DNA from: Demequina salsinemoris
GTDB lineage: Bacteria; Actinomycetota; Actinomycetes; Actinomycetales; Demequinaceae
Assembly: GCF_000974805.1 (NCBI RefSeq)
Contig: NZ_BBQZ01000004.1
Coordinates: forward strand, 247,169-311,168
DNA length: 64,000 nucleotides
Direction: 5' to 3'
The position numbers and the translations under genes were made by a program. The notes below the pieces were generated by a model. It searched no databases. It saw nothing but the letters and a program-made list of their open reading frames with translations, and was not told the origin of the DNA. This document shows positions 28,138-39,128 of this stretch, piece by piece. How positions within the stretch are numbered: position 1 is the stretch's first letter; each line of letters opens with the position of its first letter.

Positions 28138-28959
28138 TCATCGTGCCTTGTACCCGGCTGTTGTCAATCGCGACGCGACCGAGATCGCGTCACGTGCGGC
28201 GGCGGCGTCGTGGACGCGCACGGCCCACGCTCCCTCGAGCGCGCACACGGTCGTGACGGCCGTCGTCGCGGCCTCGCGGTTGGACGGGTCCGCGCCGTCT
28301 CCCCCGCCGCTCGCGATGGCCGCGCCGAGGAATCGCTTGCGCGAGGCGCCGATCAGGACGCGGTGGCCCTGGGACCAGTCCTGCCAGCGCGCGATGAGCG
28401 GCCAGTTGGAGTCGGTGACCTTCGCGAAGCCCAGTCCCGGGTCCAGGACGATGCGGTCGCTTGCGACGCCTGCCTTGGTGAGGGCGTCGACGCGCTGGCT
28501 CAGCTCGTCGCGCACCTCTTGGACGACGTCGTCGTAGCGGTCGGCCTTGTCCATCTCGGTCGAGTGCGCGCGCCAGTGCATCGCGACGTAGTCGCAGCCG
28601 AGGTCGGCGACGGTGCTCGCCATGTCGGCGTCCGCGAGGCCGCCCGAGACGTCGTTGACGATGCTCGCGCCGGCCTCCACCGCCGCGCGCGCGGTGGCTG
28701 CGTGCATCGTGTCGATGCTGAGAGTCACGCCCTCCTGCGCGAGGGATCGGATCACGGGGACGACGCGGTCCTGCTCCTCGGCCGGTTCGATGCGGCCCGC
28801 GCCGGGGCGCGTGGACTCGCCTCCCACGTCGACGATGCTCGCGCCCTGGTGCCGCAGCTCGAGCCCGCGCGCGATCGCGGCGTCGACGGTGTCCCAGCGG
28901 CCGCCGTCCGAGAACGAGTCCGGGGTGACGTTGAGGATGCCCATGACGAGCGTGCTCAT
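28138..28959 (-). CDS. folP: Dihydropteroate synthase
   Basis: Joins the pterin pyrophosphate to p-aminobenzoate; the target of sulfonamides. 273-residue TIM barrel with MGILNVTPDSFSDGG at the N-terminus, DVGGESTRPGA, IVNDVSGG, DPGLGFAK and GASRKRFLG. All pABA and pterin loops look intact. Four bases separate it from folBK and ten from folE. Confidence 0.96.
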   Translation of the reverse strand: MSTLVMGILNVTPDSFSDGGRWDTVDAAIARGLELRHQGASIVDVGGESTRPGAGRIEPAEEQDRVVPVIRSLAQEGVTLSIDTMHAATARAAVEAGASIVNDVSGGLADADMASTVADLGCDYVAMHWRAHSTEMDKADRYDDVVQEVRDELSQRVDALTKAGVASDRIVLDPGLGFAKVTDSNWPLIARWQDWSQGHRVLIGASRKRFLGAAIASGGGDGADPSNREAATTAVTTVCALEGAWAVRVHDAAAARDAISVASRLTTAGYKAR

Positions 28960-28969
28960 CGTGCTCCCG

Positions 28970-29536
28970 TCACCTGCCCGCGATGAGGCTCATCGCCTCC
29001 GCGCGTGTGGCCGCGTGGCGCATGATGCCGCGCACCGCCGAGGTGACGGTGCGGGAGCCGGGCTTGCGGACGCCGCGCATCGACATGCACAGGTGCTCGG
29101 CCTCGACCACGACGATCACGCCGCGCGCGCCGAGCTCGTCGACGAGGGCGTCTGCCACCTGGGTCGTGAGGCGCTCCTGCACCTGCGGGCGGCGGGCGTA
29201 GAGCTCGACGAGGCGCGCGAGCTTGCTCAGCCCCGTGATGCGGCCGTCGGTGCCGGGGATGTAGGCGACGTGCGCGACGCCGTGGAACGGAACGAGGTGG
29301 TGCTCGCACATCGAGTACAGCTCGATGTCCTTGACGAGGATCATCTCCTCGTGGCCGAGCTCGAACACCGTGGACAGCACGTCCGCGGGGTCCTGTCCGA
29401 TCCCCGAGAAGAACTCGGCGTAGGCACGCGCGACGCGGGCGGGCGTCTCCTGCAGACCGTCGCGCTCAGGGTCGTCGCCGATGGCGACGAGGATCTCGCG
29501 CACCGCAGCCTCGATGCGTGGCTGGTCCACCGCCAT
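28970..29536 (-). CDS. folE: GTP cyclohydrolase I
   Basis: First folate-pathway enzyme; GTP to dihydroneopterin triphosphate. 188 residues with zinc ligands in [12 protein letters not shown] and [10 protein letters not shown], and [23 protein letters not shown]. The ATG at 29536 is used; an upstream in-frame extension runs through the ftsH-folE spacer, which contains a GCATCGTCC motif. It lies 55 bases after ftsH. Confidence 0.96.
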   Translation of the reverse strand: MAVDQPRIEAAVREILVAIGDDPERDGLQETPARVARAYAEFFSGIGQDPADVLSTVFELGHEEMILVKDIELYSMCEHHLVPFHGVAHVAYIPGTDGRITGLSKLARLVELYARRPQVQERLTTQVADALVDELGARGVIVVVEAEHLCMSMRGVRKPGSRTVTSAVRGIMRHAATRAEAMSLIAGR

Positions 29537-29591
29537 CGTCAGCGCCGCCCTGAGGTGCGAGGGCCGGTGACGGCCTGGCGCATCGTCCCCA

Positions 29592-31613
<2,022 letters not shown>

Positions 31614-31688
31614 CGTGTTACGACTCTAACCGAGGCCCCCGACAAGCAGGCCACGGTTTCGCCCCAGGCAGACACCTCGTGCCTGCCC

Positions 31689-31786
31689 GTGCACTCCGCA
31701 CGGATTCCCGGCCGACGCGCCAGCGTGTCGGCCTCCGACGCGGCGTGTCACCGGGGTGTCGCGGCCAGATCCGTGCGGAGTGCATG
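31689..31786. repeat. Type B palindrome, copy 2 (left flank of the AbiEi-DUF559 gene)
   Basis: The left arm GTGCACTCCGCACGGATT pairs with the right arm AGATCCGTGCGGAGTGCAT. The core reads CGACGCGCCAGCGTGTCGGCC then CCGGGGTGTCGCGG. Judged by the core it is in the opposite orientation to copy 3 at 32760. Confidence 0.8.
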
Positions 31787-31823
31787 GAGGGAGAAGGGTC
31801 GGAAGTGCCGCCCAGCGCACCGG

Positions 31824-32663
31824 TCAGCCTTCCGAGCGGACTCGCCAAACGGTCGCGAGTACGTCCGCGAGCACCTCGTCCGGTCGGTCACGCACCTCCG
31901 CGAACGTGAACCGGAGGAAGTCCCGGCCGTTGATGGTGTGGGTCCGGTCGCGGTGGCGATCGTTGAGAAACGCCTGAGGGTCAGAGTGATACGTGGCACC
32001 GTCGATCTCGATCACGATGCCCTCGACGACGAGGTCGACACGTCCGATGGCCGGATACCGCCGTTGAACGACCGGCTTGAATCCAGCCTCGACGAGCAGG
32101 ACGCGAGCGAAGGTCTCACCGGGGCTCTCACTTCGCGGGTCGACGTGGGCGTCCAACCAATCGCGTTGAGCCCTCGGAGTGATCGTGAAGCGCCGCGCGA
32201 TCCGGAGCGGGACGAGACCCTGACGAACAGCAGCGTCCAGAGCAGCGAGCTGCGCCCTCGGCTCAAGACAGCGAGACGATAGGTCGAGTGCCGTCGCGAC
32301 CGAGGCCCACGAGAGCTCTCCGTACCGATCCGTCCGGTGGATCACGACGTCCTCCATCGGACGCAACCCCGGACGCGCCTCGCTCCGTGACATCGGCACG
32401 ACAAGGTGGGTTCTGAGATCAGACGGCACGACCGGCAGGCCCGCGTCGGCAAGGACCGTCAGGCAGCTCGGGACGGCCCGGAAGACGGTCGCGCGCTTGT
32501 CACTCTCGCGAGCCGACGTCAGGGCGTAGCAGCCTCGGTGAACACGGACGATTCGGCCCTCGGCCACAGCGGTCGCCAGACGCTGCCGACTGACCCCACT
32601 GTCAACGAGGTCCTTCCAGCGGGCGGCGCCGCCGGCGGCGAGGAGAGCTCGAACGGGGTCCAT
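31824..32663 (-). CDS. AbiEi-like / DUF559 endonuclease-fold protein
   Basis: 279 residues. The N-terminus (about 14-50, WKDLVDSGVSRQRLATAV...VHRGCYAL) is an AbiEi-type winged helix, found in antitoxins of type IV toxin-antitoxin systems. The C-terminal ~100 residues match DUF559, a Vsr/PD-(D/E)XK-like nuclease fold, with SESPGETFARVLL, GRVDLVV, VIEIDG and FLRFTFAEV. No separate toxin gene is adjacent. GC content is lower than neighbouring genes. The CDS sits between ftsH and hpt, normally adjacent, and is bracketed by two type B palindromes, so it looks like inserted cargo. Confidence 0.75.
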   Translation of the reverse strand: MDPVRALLAAGGAARWKDLVDSGVSRQRLATAVAEGRIVRVHRGCYALTSARESDKRATVFRAVPSCLTVLADAGLPVVPSDLRTHLVVPMSRSEARPGLRPMEDVVIHRTDRYGELSWASVATALDLSSRCLEPRAQLAALDAAVRQGLVPLRIARRFTITPRAQRDWLDAHVDPRSESPGETFARVLLVEAGFKPVVQRRYPAIGRVDLVVEGIVIEIDGATYHSDPQAFLNDRHRDRTHTINGRDFLRFTFAEVRDRPDEVLADVLATVWRVRSEG

Positions 32664-32759
32664 CCCACGAGGAGACCTGGCGATCGAACCCCGACACGTC
32701 CCGCATCGTCCTTGTGTGGACGACGAGCGTCACCGACCGGCCTGGGGACGCCGCAACGC

Positions 32760-32859
32760 CATGCACTGCGCACGGATTCAGGTCCGACACCCCGGGCGAC
32801 ACTCCGGATCCCAGGCCGACACGCTGGCGTGTCACGCGGGAATCCGTGCGGAGTGCATG
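32760..32859. repeat. Type B palindrome, copy 3 (right flank of the AbiEi-DUF559 gene)
   Basis: The left arm CATGCACTGCGCACGGATTC pairs with the right arm GAATCCGTGCGGAGTGCATG. The core contains CCGACACCCCGGGCGACACTCC and CCGACACGCTGGCGTGTCAC, i.e. the copy 2 core reversed. Confidence 0.8.
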
Positions 32860-32893
32860 CAGGAGGGGAATGCGGGAACGAGCGGACGAGCCC

Positions 32894-33451
32894 CTACTCC
32901 CCCTCGTACACCGCCGGGTTGAGGATCGCCACGAACGGGAGCGTGCGGTACTTCTCCGCGAAGTCGAGCCCGTAGCCGACCACGAACTCGTTCGGGATGT
33001 CGAAGCCCAGGTAGCGGATCGGAACGTCGACCTTCACGGCGTCCGGCTTGCGCAGCAGCGCCGCGATCTCCACAGACTCGGCACCGCGCGACTGCAGATT
33101 CCCCAGAAGCCACGACAGGGTCAGCCCCGAGTCGATGATGTCCTCCACGATGAGGACATGCTTGCCAGTGAGATCCGTGTCGAGGTCCTTGAGGATCCGG
33201 ACGACGCCCGAGGACTTCGTGCCCGACCCGTACGACGAGATCGCCATCCAGTCCATCTGCACCGTGGGCGGCATCCGCCGCGCGAGGTCCGCCATCACCA
33301 TGACCGCGCCCTTGAGCACGCCGAGCAGCAGCAGGTCCTTGCCCTCGTAGTCGTGGCGGATCTGCGCGGACATCTCGTCGAGCTTCCGGCCGATGTCGTT
33401 CTCGCTGACGATGATCTTGGTGAAGTCGTCCATGTCGAACGTCTGGTCCAC
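32894..33451 (-). CDS. hpt: Hypoxanthine-guanine phosphoribosyltransferase
   Basis: Purine salvage enzyme forming IMP/GMP from base and PRPP. 185 residues with the PRPP-binding motif VLIVEDIIDSGLTLSWL near residue 100, the flexible loop ISSYGSGTKSSG, and the base-specificity stretch YLGFDIPNEFVVGYGLDFAEKYR. Downstream of tilS in the conserved order tilS-hpt-ftsH. Confidence 0.96.
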   Translation of the reverse strand: MDQTFDMDDFTKIIVSENDIGRKLDEMSAQIRHDYEGKDLLLLGVLKGAVMVMADLARRMPPTVQMDWMAISSYGSGTKSSGVVRILKDLDTDLTGKHVLIVEDIIDSGLTLSWLLGNLQSRGAESVEIAALLRKPDAVKVDVPIRYLGFDIPNEFVVGYGLDFAEKYRTLPFVAILNPAVYEGE

Positions 33452-33526
33452 GCGAGGCTCCTCAGAGATGTTCCAGTGGTACGGGCCGACGAACCCGAAA
33501 GCAGGTCGGCCCGCGGTGAGCGCCGA

Positions 33527-34525
33527 CTAGGCCGGACGCTCGAGGGGGTGGGTGATCACAAGCCTGCCATATTCGCGCCGCGCCTCGTAGCCGCCGGGCA
33601 GCGACACCGCGCCCTGCCCCTTGTACTGCGTGACGAGCGCGTCGAGCGCCTTGACGTGCACGGTCGCGAGCGGCCCCGCACCCTTCGCCTCGGCGAGCAT
33701 CTTGAGCATGCGCGAGCGGATCGCGTCGGGCAGCGCGGCGAGCATGTCGCACCGCCACTCGTCGGAGCGGACGGTCGACGCGGAGGTGCTCATCGCGGAC
33801 CGGGCCTGGCGGTCGAGCTCGTCGGCGTCGGCCTGGAGCAGCGCGGCCGAGCGGGCGAGCCCGGAGACGACGCCGGGGCCGAGCACGTCGGTCAGGGCCG
33901 GCATGACGCTGGCCCGGAGGGCGGAACGGCGCGGGCCGTCGGGATCGGTGTTGGTCGGGTCGTGCCACGGGTCGAGCCCCTGCGCGGCGCACGCGGCGAC
34001 CGTGTCCGAGCGGCGCACGGACAGGAACGGGCGGGCGATGCGGCCCCGACGAGGCGGGATGCCCGACAGCGCGCGGGCCCCGGAGCCGCGCGCGAGCGCG
34101 AGCAGCACGGTCTCGGCCTGGTCGTCCATGGTGTGGCCGGTGAGGATCTGCGGGTCGTGCCCGCCCTCGGCGTCGACGCGCGCGTCGATCGCGTCGTACC
34201 TGGCCTTGCGCGCGGCGGCCTCGAGCCCACCCTCGCGCCCCACCGTCACCTTCTCGATGAACACGTGGAACAGCCCGGCGAGCCTGGCCTGCTCGGCCGC
34301 GTGCTGGGCGACCTTGTCGGACCCCTCCTGGAGGCCGTGGTCCACGATGATCGCGCCCGTGAGGTAGCCCTCCTTGCGGCCCACGTACGCGGTCGCGGCC
34401 GCGAGCGCCAGGGAGTCGGGGCCTCCCGAGAGCGCGACCCACACGCGCGTGCCGATCGAGAGGCCGTCGAGGGCCTGCCTCACCGCGGAGCGGCAGACGG
34501 CGACGGAGGGGTGCGGCGCGCTCAC
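33527..34525 (-). CDS. tilS: tRNA(Ile)-lysidine synthetase
   Basis: Modifies C34 of the CAU-anticodon tRNA-Ile to lysidine so that it reads AUA. 332 residues with the PP-loop ATP-pyrophosphatase motif LSGGPDSLALA near residue 33, HTMDDQAETVLLALARGSG, and a C-terminal substrate-recognition domain. The GTG at 34525 was chosen since the 12-residue extension is Arg/Gly-rich and overlaps the spacer after dacB. Likely cotranscribed with dacB and hpt. Confidence 0.94.
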   Translation of the reverse strand: MSAPHPSVAVCRSAVRQALDGLSIGTRVWVALSGGPDSLALAAATAYVGRKEGYLTGAIIVDHGLQEGSDKVAQHAAEQARLAGLFHVFIEKVTVGREGGLEAAARKARYDAIDARVDAEGGHDPQILTGHTMDDQAETVLLALARGSGARALSGIPPRRGRIARPFLSVRRSDTVAACAAQGLDPWHDPTNTDPDGPRRSALRASVMPALTDVLGPGVVSGLARSAALLQADADELDRQARSAMSTSASTVRSDEWRCDMLAALPDAIRSRMLKMLAEAKGAGPLATVHVKALDALVTQYKGQGAVSLPGGYEARREYGRLVITHPLERPA

Positions 34526-34576
34526 GGGCGCACCTCGGGCGCGCCCGGCCCACCCGCGCACAGACCGGTCCTCACG

Positions 34577-36253
34577 TCATCCCTCACAGCCACATCCTGC
34601 CAGCGCCGCGACGAAGTCGTCGATGGCCGCGCGTGGAGCCGTCTGCCCCTGAGGCATCCCGTCGAGCAGCGTCGCGAACACGAGCCAGCGCCCGTCGGCG
34701 GTCTCGACGATCCCGGTGAGCGCGGTCACGCCGGTGAGCGATCCCGTCTTCGCGTACCCGCGGCCGATCACCTCGTCGGTGCCCGCGCGCTCCGCGACGG
34801 TCCCCTCGACGCCCATGACGGCCAGCCAGTCGAAGACCCCGGTGTCGCCCTCGTCCAGCAGCGCGGCGGCCCGAAGCGCCCCGACCAGCTGGTTCGGGGT
34901 GATCTGGTTCTTGTCCGAGAAGCCCGCGCCGTCGTGCAGCTCGAGCCCGGTCGTGTCGACGCCGAGCCCCTCGAGCGCCTCCGTGACCGCGGCCGCCGCG
35001 CCGGACGGCGTAGCCTCGCGCCCGGTCTCGAGCGCGAGGATGCGTCCCACCTGCTCGGCGACCGTGTTGTCGGAGTCGCGCAGCAGGTACGTGACGATGT
35101 CGGACAGGGGCGCGGACTCGACGCTCGCGACGACGTTGGAGGTGTCGACCTTCGCCGGCACCGAGGTCGACGAGGTCGCGTTCGACGCGGTCGAGTGCGA
35201 CACGGCGACAGCCGTCGCCACGGCCGCGGCCCCGGAGGACAGGAACGATGCGGACGATGCGGCGGTCGCGTCGGTCGAGTCGGTCGAGTCGGTCGCGTCG
35301 GTCGCGTCGGTCGCGTCGGCGTCCCCGGAGGAATCGGTCGTGCCGGACGAATCGGCTGAGTCCTCGGCCGTCGCGTCCGCGTCCCCCTCGTCGACATAGC
35401 CGACGTCGATGCCGCGGGCGGACAGCAGGTCGGAGAAGGTCACCAAGGTGTCGGTCACGGGCGTGTTGGAGCGCTGCGCGTACTCGTCGTCCGTGAGCCG
35501 TCCCTCGTCGATCGACAGCCCGGTCACGCGCCCGGCGTAGCCGAACTGGAGCGCGTAGTCGGGCCACGCGTCGGGGTAGGCGGGGCCGGGGAAGTCGGAG
35601 GTATCCACGGCGACCGTGACCGTGCCCAGGTCGGTGCCGATCGCGTCGACCACCGCATCCGCGAGATCAGCGAGACCCGCGTAGCCGTTGGCGATCGAGG
35701 GCCCGCCGGTCTCGGCGATCTCCTCTGCCGTGTACTCGCTGAGGTCGCCGCCGTGCCCGTACCCTGCGGCGAGCAGGATGTCGCCGCCCGCGATCAGGGT
35801 CAGGGTGCTCGTGTCCGGGTCCCACGCGACGTCGGTGCTGATGCGGTAGTCCTCGCCGAGGGTCGTCGTCGCGGCGACCGCTGTAAGGACCTTCGTGGTC
35901 GACGCGGGCACCTGCGCGTCGTCGGCGTCGAGGTCCACGAGCTGCTCGCCGCTCAGCAGATCCACCACGGAGACGTTCGTCGAGGTGCCCGTGCGCGAGT
36001 CGTCGCGCAGGTCCTGCGCGTACGACTGGAGGACCCCGGCCGACGGGACGGGCGCATCGTCCCCGATCCCGGTGAGCACCGCATCGTCCATGGACGATGA
36101 CGGGGCCGGCGACGCGGTCAGGAACGGCGCCGCGACGAGCGGCTCCGGGTCCGTCGTGAGGAAGCCGGGCACCACATCGGCGACATCGGCGGCGAGGTAG
36201 CCGAGCGCCAGCACGGAGGGGACCGCGATCGCGGCCACCAGCGTTCTCCCCAT
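34577..36253 (-). CDS. dacB: D-alanyl-D-alanine carboxypeptidase/endopeptidase (PBP4, S13 family)
   Basis: Secreted or membrane-anchored peptidoglycan peptidase. A hydrophobic N-terminal signal/anchor is followed by catalytic motif SxxK in ASTTKVLTAV near residue 125, SxN in RDSDNTVAEQV and KTG in YAKTGSLTG. The ATG at 36253 (558 residues) has GAAGGG seven bases upstream; a codon nine residues earlier is also possible. Residues about 284-341 are a low-complexity insert of Asp-Ala-Thr and Asp-Ser-Thr units, plus an Ala/Ser stretch that includes two adjacent dispersed-motif copies (35245-35262). Confidence 0.9.
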   Translation of the reverse strand: MGRTLVAAIAVPSVLALGYLAADVADVVPGFLTTDPEPLVAAPFLTASPAPSSSMDDAVLTGIGDDAPVPSAGVLQSYAQDLRDDSRTGTSTNVSVVDLLSGEQLVDLDADDAQVPASTTKVLTAVAATTTLGEDYRISTDVAWDPDTSTLTLIAGGDILLAAGYGHGGDLSEYTAEEIAETGGPSIANGYAGLADLADAVVDAIGTDLGTVTVAVDTSDFPGPAYPDAWPDYALQFGYAGRVTGLSIDEGRLTDDEYAQRSNTPVTDTLVTFSDLLSARGIDVGYVDEGDADATAEDSADSSGTTDSSGDADATDATDATDSTDSTDATAASSASFLSSGAAAVATAVAVSHSTASNATSSTSVPAKVDTSNVVASVESAPLSDIVTYLLRDSDNTVAEQVGRILALETGREATPSGAAAAVTEALEGLGVDTTGLELHDGAGFSDKNQITPNQLVGALRAAALLDEGDTGVFDWLAVMGVEGTVAERAGTDEVIGRGYAKTGSLTGVTALTGIVETADGRWLVFATLLDGMPQGQTAPRAAIDDFVAALAGCGCEG

Positions 36254-36345
36254 CCCAGACCCTTCGTGTCGATGCGTCACACTAGTATCCAGTTATCTGT
36301 CGCAGCGGCCGGACCCGGTCGTGTCCCCGTTAGGTTAGGACTGTC

Positions 36346-36870
36346 ATGGAGTTCGACGTCACCATCGAGATCCCCAAGGGCTCGCGCAACAAGTATGAGG
36401 TGGACCACCACACCGGCCGCATCAAGCTGGACCGGATGCTGTTCACCTCGACGCGCTACCCGGACGACTACGGGTTCATCGACGGCACGCTCGGCGAGGA
36501 CGGCGACCCGCTCGACGCGCTCGTGCTGCTCGAGGAGCCGACGTTCCCCGGCTGCCAGATCCGCTGCCGCGCGCTCGGCATGTTCCGCATGCGCGACGAG
36601 GCCGGCGGTGACGACAAGGTGCTGTGCGTGCCCGTCGGCGACCAGCGCCAGACGTGGCGTCAGGAGCTGACCGACGTGTCGGACTTCCACCGCCTCGAGG
36701 TCCAGCACTTCTTCGAGGTCTACAAGGACCTCGAGCCCGGCAAGTCCGTCGAGGGCGCGACCTGGGTGGGCCGCTCCGAGGCCGAGCAGGAGATCGAGGA
36801 GTCGTTCGAGCGCGCCGCCGGAACCCCGTTCGCGCACATGAACCCGCTGTACCCGCCGCAGGAGCACTGA
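36346..36870 (+). CDS. ppa: Inorganic pyrophosphatase (family I)
   Basis: Cytosolic Mg-dependent hydrolysis of PPi to phosphate. 174 residues with [34 protein letters not shown] and the metal-binding [11 protein letters not shown] near residue 50. AGGA sits five bases before the ATG. Divergent from dacB with about 90 bases between starts; followed by a strong terminator. Confidence 0.96.
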   Translation: MEFDVTIEIPKGSRNKYEVDHHTGRIKLDRMLFTSTRYPDDYGFIDGTLGEDGDPLDALVLLEEPTFPGCQIRCRALGMFRMRDEAGGDDKVLCVPVGDQRQTWRQELTDVSDFHRLEVQHFFEVYKDLEPGKSVEGATWVGRSEAEQEIEESFERAAGTPFAHMNPLYPPQEH

Positions 36871-36883
36871 CTCGCTGCTTTCG

Positions 36884-36913
36884 CGAAGGCCCCTGGGAGA
36901 CCGGGGGCCTTCG
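36884..36913 (+). terminator. ppa terminator hairpin
   Basis: CGAAGGCCCC and GGGGGCCTTCG arms around a short loop, 14 bases after the stop codon. The motif copies at about 36934 and 36969 follow it. Confidence 0.75.
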
Positions 36914-36986
36914 TCGTGTCCAGGGATTTGCCAGGGACGATGCGGGAGGCGCCCCCACGGGGCGCGCGGACGATGCGGTGGCTGGG

Positions 36987-38654
36987 TCAGACGCGGCCGG
37001 CGTACGGCATGATGTCCGACACCGCCCAGTTGTTGTAGACGCGCGTGCCGGCGAGGTGGCCGGGGCTCGACGCCTCCATGACCTTGCCGTTGCCGATGTA
37101 GATCGCGACGTGATAGATCGCCGACGCGTTCTTGCCCGTGCCCCAGAAGATCAGGTCGCCGACGCGCAGCTGCGAGAACGAGACGTGCGTCGTGTACGAG
37201 TACTGCAGGCGCGAGCTGTGAGGGATGTAGTAGCCGACCGAGCCCCACGCCGCCTGGGTCAGGCCCGAGCAGTCGTAGGCCGGGCCGCTTCCCGCGTAGG
37301 CGTAGGTCGCGCCGGTGAGGCTGATCGCGTAGGTCGCGGCGGACTGCCCCTGCGACGCGGTCGACTTCCACGAGCTCGAGGAGCTCGAGCCGGAGCTGGA
37401 GGATCCGCTGCTCGAGGAGCCGGAGGACGAGCTGGAGCCGGAGTTGGAGGATCCGCTGCTCGAGGAGGACGACCCGGAGCTGGAGGATCCGCTGCTCGAC
37501 GAGCCGGAGGACGAACTGGAGCCGGAGCTCGACGAGCCGCTCGACGACGAATCGTCATCGTCGTCCGAGCTCGAGGAGCCCGACGAGCTGGAACCCGAGG
37601 AGCTGGAGCCCGACGAGCTGGACCCGGACGACGAGCTCTTGTCGGACGAGCTGGAGCCGGAGCTGGAGGATCCGGAGCTGGAGGAGCCGCTCGACGACGA
37701 GCTCTTCGACGACTCCTTCTCGGCGGCAGCGGCCTCCTCGGCGGCCTTCTTCGCGGCCGCTGCCTCGGCTGCCTTCTTCGCGGCGGCCGCGTCCTCCGCC
37801 TCCTTGGCGGCGGCGGCCTCGGCGGCTGCGTCTGCCGCGGCCTGCTCCTCGGCAGCCTTCTGCGCGGCGGCGGCCTCGGCGGCGGCACGCTCGGCGGCGA
37901 GCCCGTCCTGGCGCTCCTGCTCGAGCGCGACGGTCGTGTTGTTGAGCTCGGCGAGCTTCGCGATGGCCTCGGTCTGGACCGCGGCGGCCGAGTCGACGGC
38001 AGCGTTCGCGTTCGACTGCGCGGCCTGCGCGGTGTCGAGCGAGTCGCTCGCCTCCTGCTCGGCAGCGCTCGCGGTGTCGGCGGCGTCCTCAGCCGCGGCG
38101 CGCATCGTCTCCGAGACGAGCTCGGCGGCCTTGACCTGCTGAAGCGCGGACTCGACCTGGCTCGACGCGCGGTCGAGCGACTCGGTGCGGGTGATGACCT
38201 CGTCGAAGCCGTCGGCGGTCATGATCGCCTCGAGCGAGGCGAGGTCGCCGCCGTTGCGGTAGTCCGCGAGCGCGACGGCGGCGAGCGCGGAGGTCGCCTC
38301 GTCGAGCGCCTCGTCGGCCTCATCGGCGCGCGCGTTGGCGGAGAAGAGGTCGCGCTGGGCCGTGATGTTGGCCTCCTGCGCGACGTTGTAGTCCTCGGCG
38401 GCGCTCAGCGCGGCGATGTTCGCCTCCTGCGCGGCGCCCTCGAGCTGGGCGATAGCGGCGTCGAGCTGGGAGACGGTCGCGGCCTGATCCTCGGCGGCGG
38501 CCTGCGCGGCGGCGATGTCGTCGGCGCCCGGGTAGGCCTCGGCGGCGGTGGAGTTGACGACGGTGAGCACCGAGGCGACGAGCGTGAGCACGAGCGCGCC
38601 AGCCGATCGCCGACCCGCGACGAGGACCCCTGCCATGCGATGCGTTGCTTCCAC
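36987..38654 (-). CDS. NlpC/P60 peptidoglycan endopeptidase with coiled coil and Ser/Gly linker
   Basis: Exported cell-wall hydrolase resembling RipA/CwlO-type enzymes. The signal peptide ends near AEAYPG (residue about 40). An Ala/Glu-rich coiled coil follows (about 45-310). Residues about 314-429 are almost pure Ser-Gly units of the SSSSG type, with a short Asp run. The NlpC/P60 domain (430-555) has catalytic Cys in YDCSGLTQAAW and His in IYHVAIYIGNG. The GTG at 38654 has GAGGAG five bases upstream; a longer frame to 38783 is non-coding leader. Confidence 0.9.
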   Translation of the reverse strand: MEATHRMAGVLVAGRRSAGALVLTLVASVLTVVNSTAAEAYPGADDIAAAQAAAEDQAATVSQLDAAIAQLEGAAQEANIAALSAAEDYNVAQEANITAQRDLFSANARADEADEALDEATSALAAVALADYRNGGDLASLEAIMTADGFDEVITRTESLDRASSQVESALQQVKAAELVSETMRAAAEDAADTASAAEQEASDSLDTAQAAQSNANAAVDSAAAVQTEAIAKLAELNNTTVALEQERQDGLAAERAAAEAAAAQKAAEEQAAADAAAEAAAAKEAEDAAAAKKAAEAAAAKKAAEEAAAAEKESSKSSSSSGSSSSGSSSSGSSSSDKSSSSGSSSSGSSSSGSSSSGSSSSDDDDDSSSSGSSSSGSSSSSGSSSSGSSSSGSSSSSSGSSNSGSSSSSGSSSSGSSSSGSSSSSSWKSTASQGQSAATYAISLTGATYAYAGSGPAYDCSGLTQAAWGSVGYYIPHSSRLQYSYTTHVSFSQLRVGDLIFWGTGKNASAIYHVAIYIGNGKVMEASSPGHLAGTRVYNNWAVSDIMPYAGRV

Positions 38655-39128
38655 GTTCTCCTCGCGCGCGTGCGCTGAAACTCGTGCGGCGAACCTCTTC
38701 GGGCCGGATGACCGGGCCCTCGAGATTCGGTTCGCGACCCCCGGACCGGGTGCGAACGCTCCCAAACTACCCGCAATACTCACGAGGCGCTAGAGGCTCA
38801 TGTGACAGATGTGACAAACCTGGCTCGGCCCGGGCGCGACGTCGGTGAGATGCGCGATCCGCCTCGCCGGGCCCCACCCTGCGCGCCGCAGCCGGTCGCG
38901 GACATTCTCTGACACAGCGCCGCCCCGATGCGCGGCGTGTCGCGCCCGACACGCCGCGCGAGCCGTCCGCGCTGTGTCAGAAAGTGTCCGGCCGGGGCGG
39001 CTGGCGGCGAGCAACCGCGCCCCACGCCAGCGCCTGGCCCCGGCGCGAACACCGGCCGGGGCCCCCACGCCCCGCACCCCGCCCCTCAGGCACCACCTCC
39101 GAACCCCGTGCCCTAGGCTTGGACCGCT
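38655..39128. other. 474-base region between divergent NlpC/P60 and metX genes
   Basis: The NlpC-proximal 150 bases form a potential structured leader on the minus strand: GAACC/GGTTCG arms enclose GGGCCCGG-TCAT-CCGGCCC (about 38690-38745). The type C palindrome is at 38899-38990. The metX promoter is not obvious; TAGGCT about 14 bases before its ATG could be a -10 of a near-leaderless transcript. Confidence 0.5.
38899..38990. repeat. Type C palindrome
   Basis: The left arm CGGACATTCTCTGACACAGC pairs with the right arm GCTGTGTCAGAAAGTGTCCG. The core is the perfect hairpin GCGCGGCGTGTCG-CGCC-CGACACGCCGCGC, sharing CGACACGCCG with the A and B families. It is the only family member here between divergent genes. 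Confidence 0.8.

Noticed and set aside
31689..32859. Classical insertion sequence
   Set aside because: No transposase; the flanking elements are palindromes and no target-site duplication was identified.
32714..35359. An 881-codon plus-strand frame
   Set aside because: Antisense to hpt, tilS and dacB; no domain and strongly biased composition.
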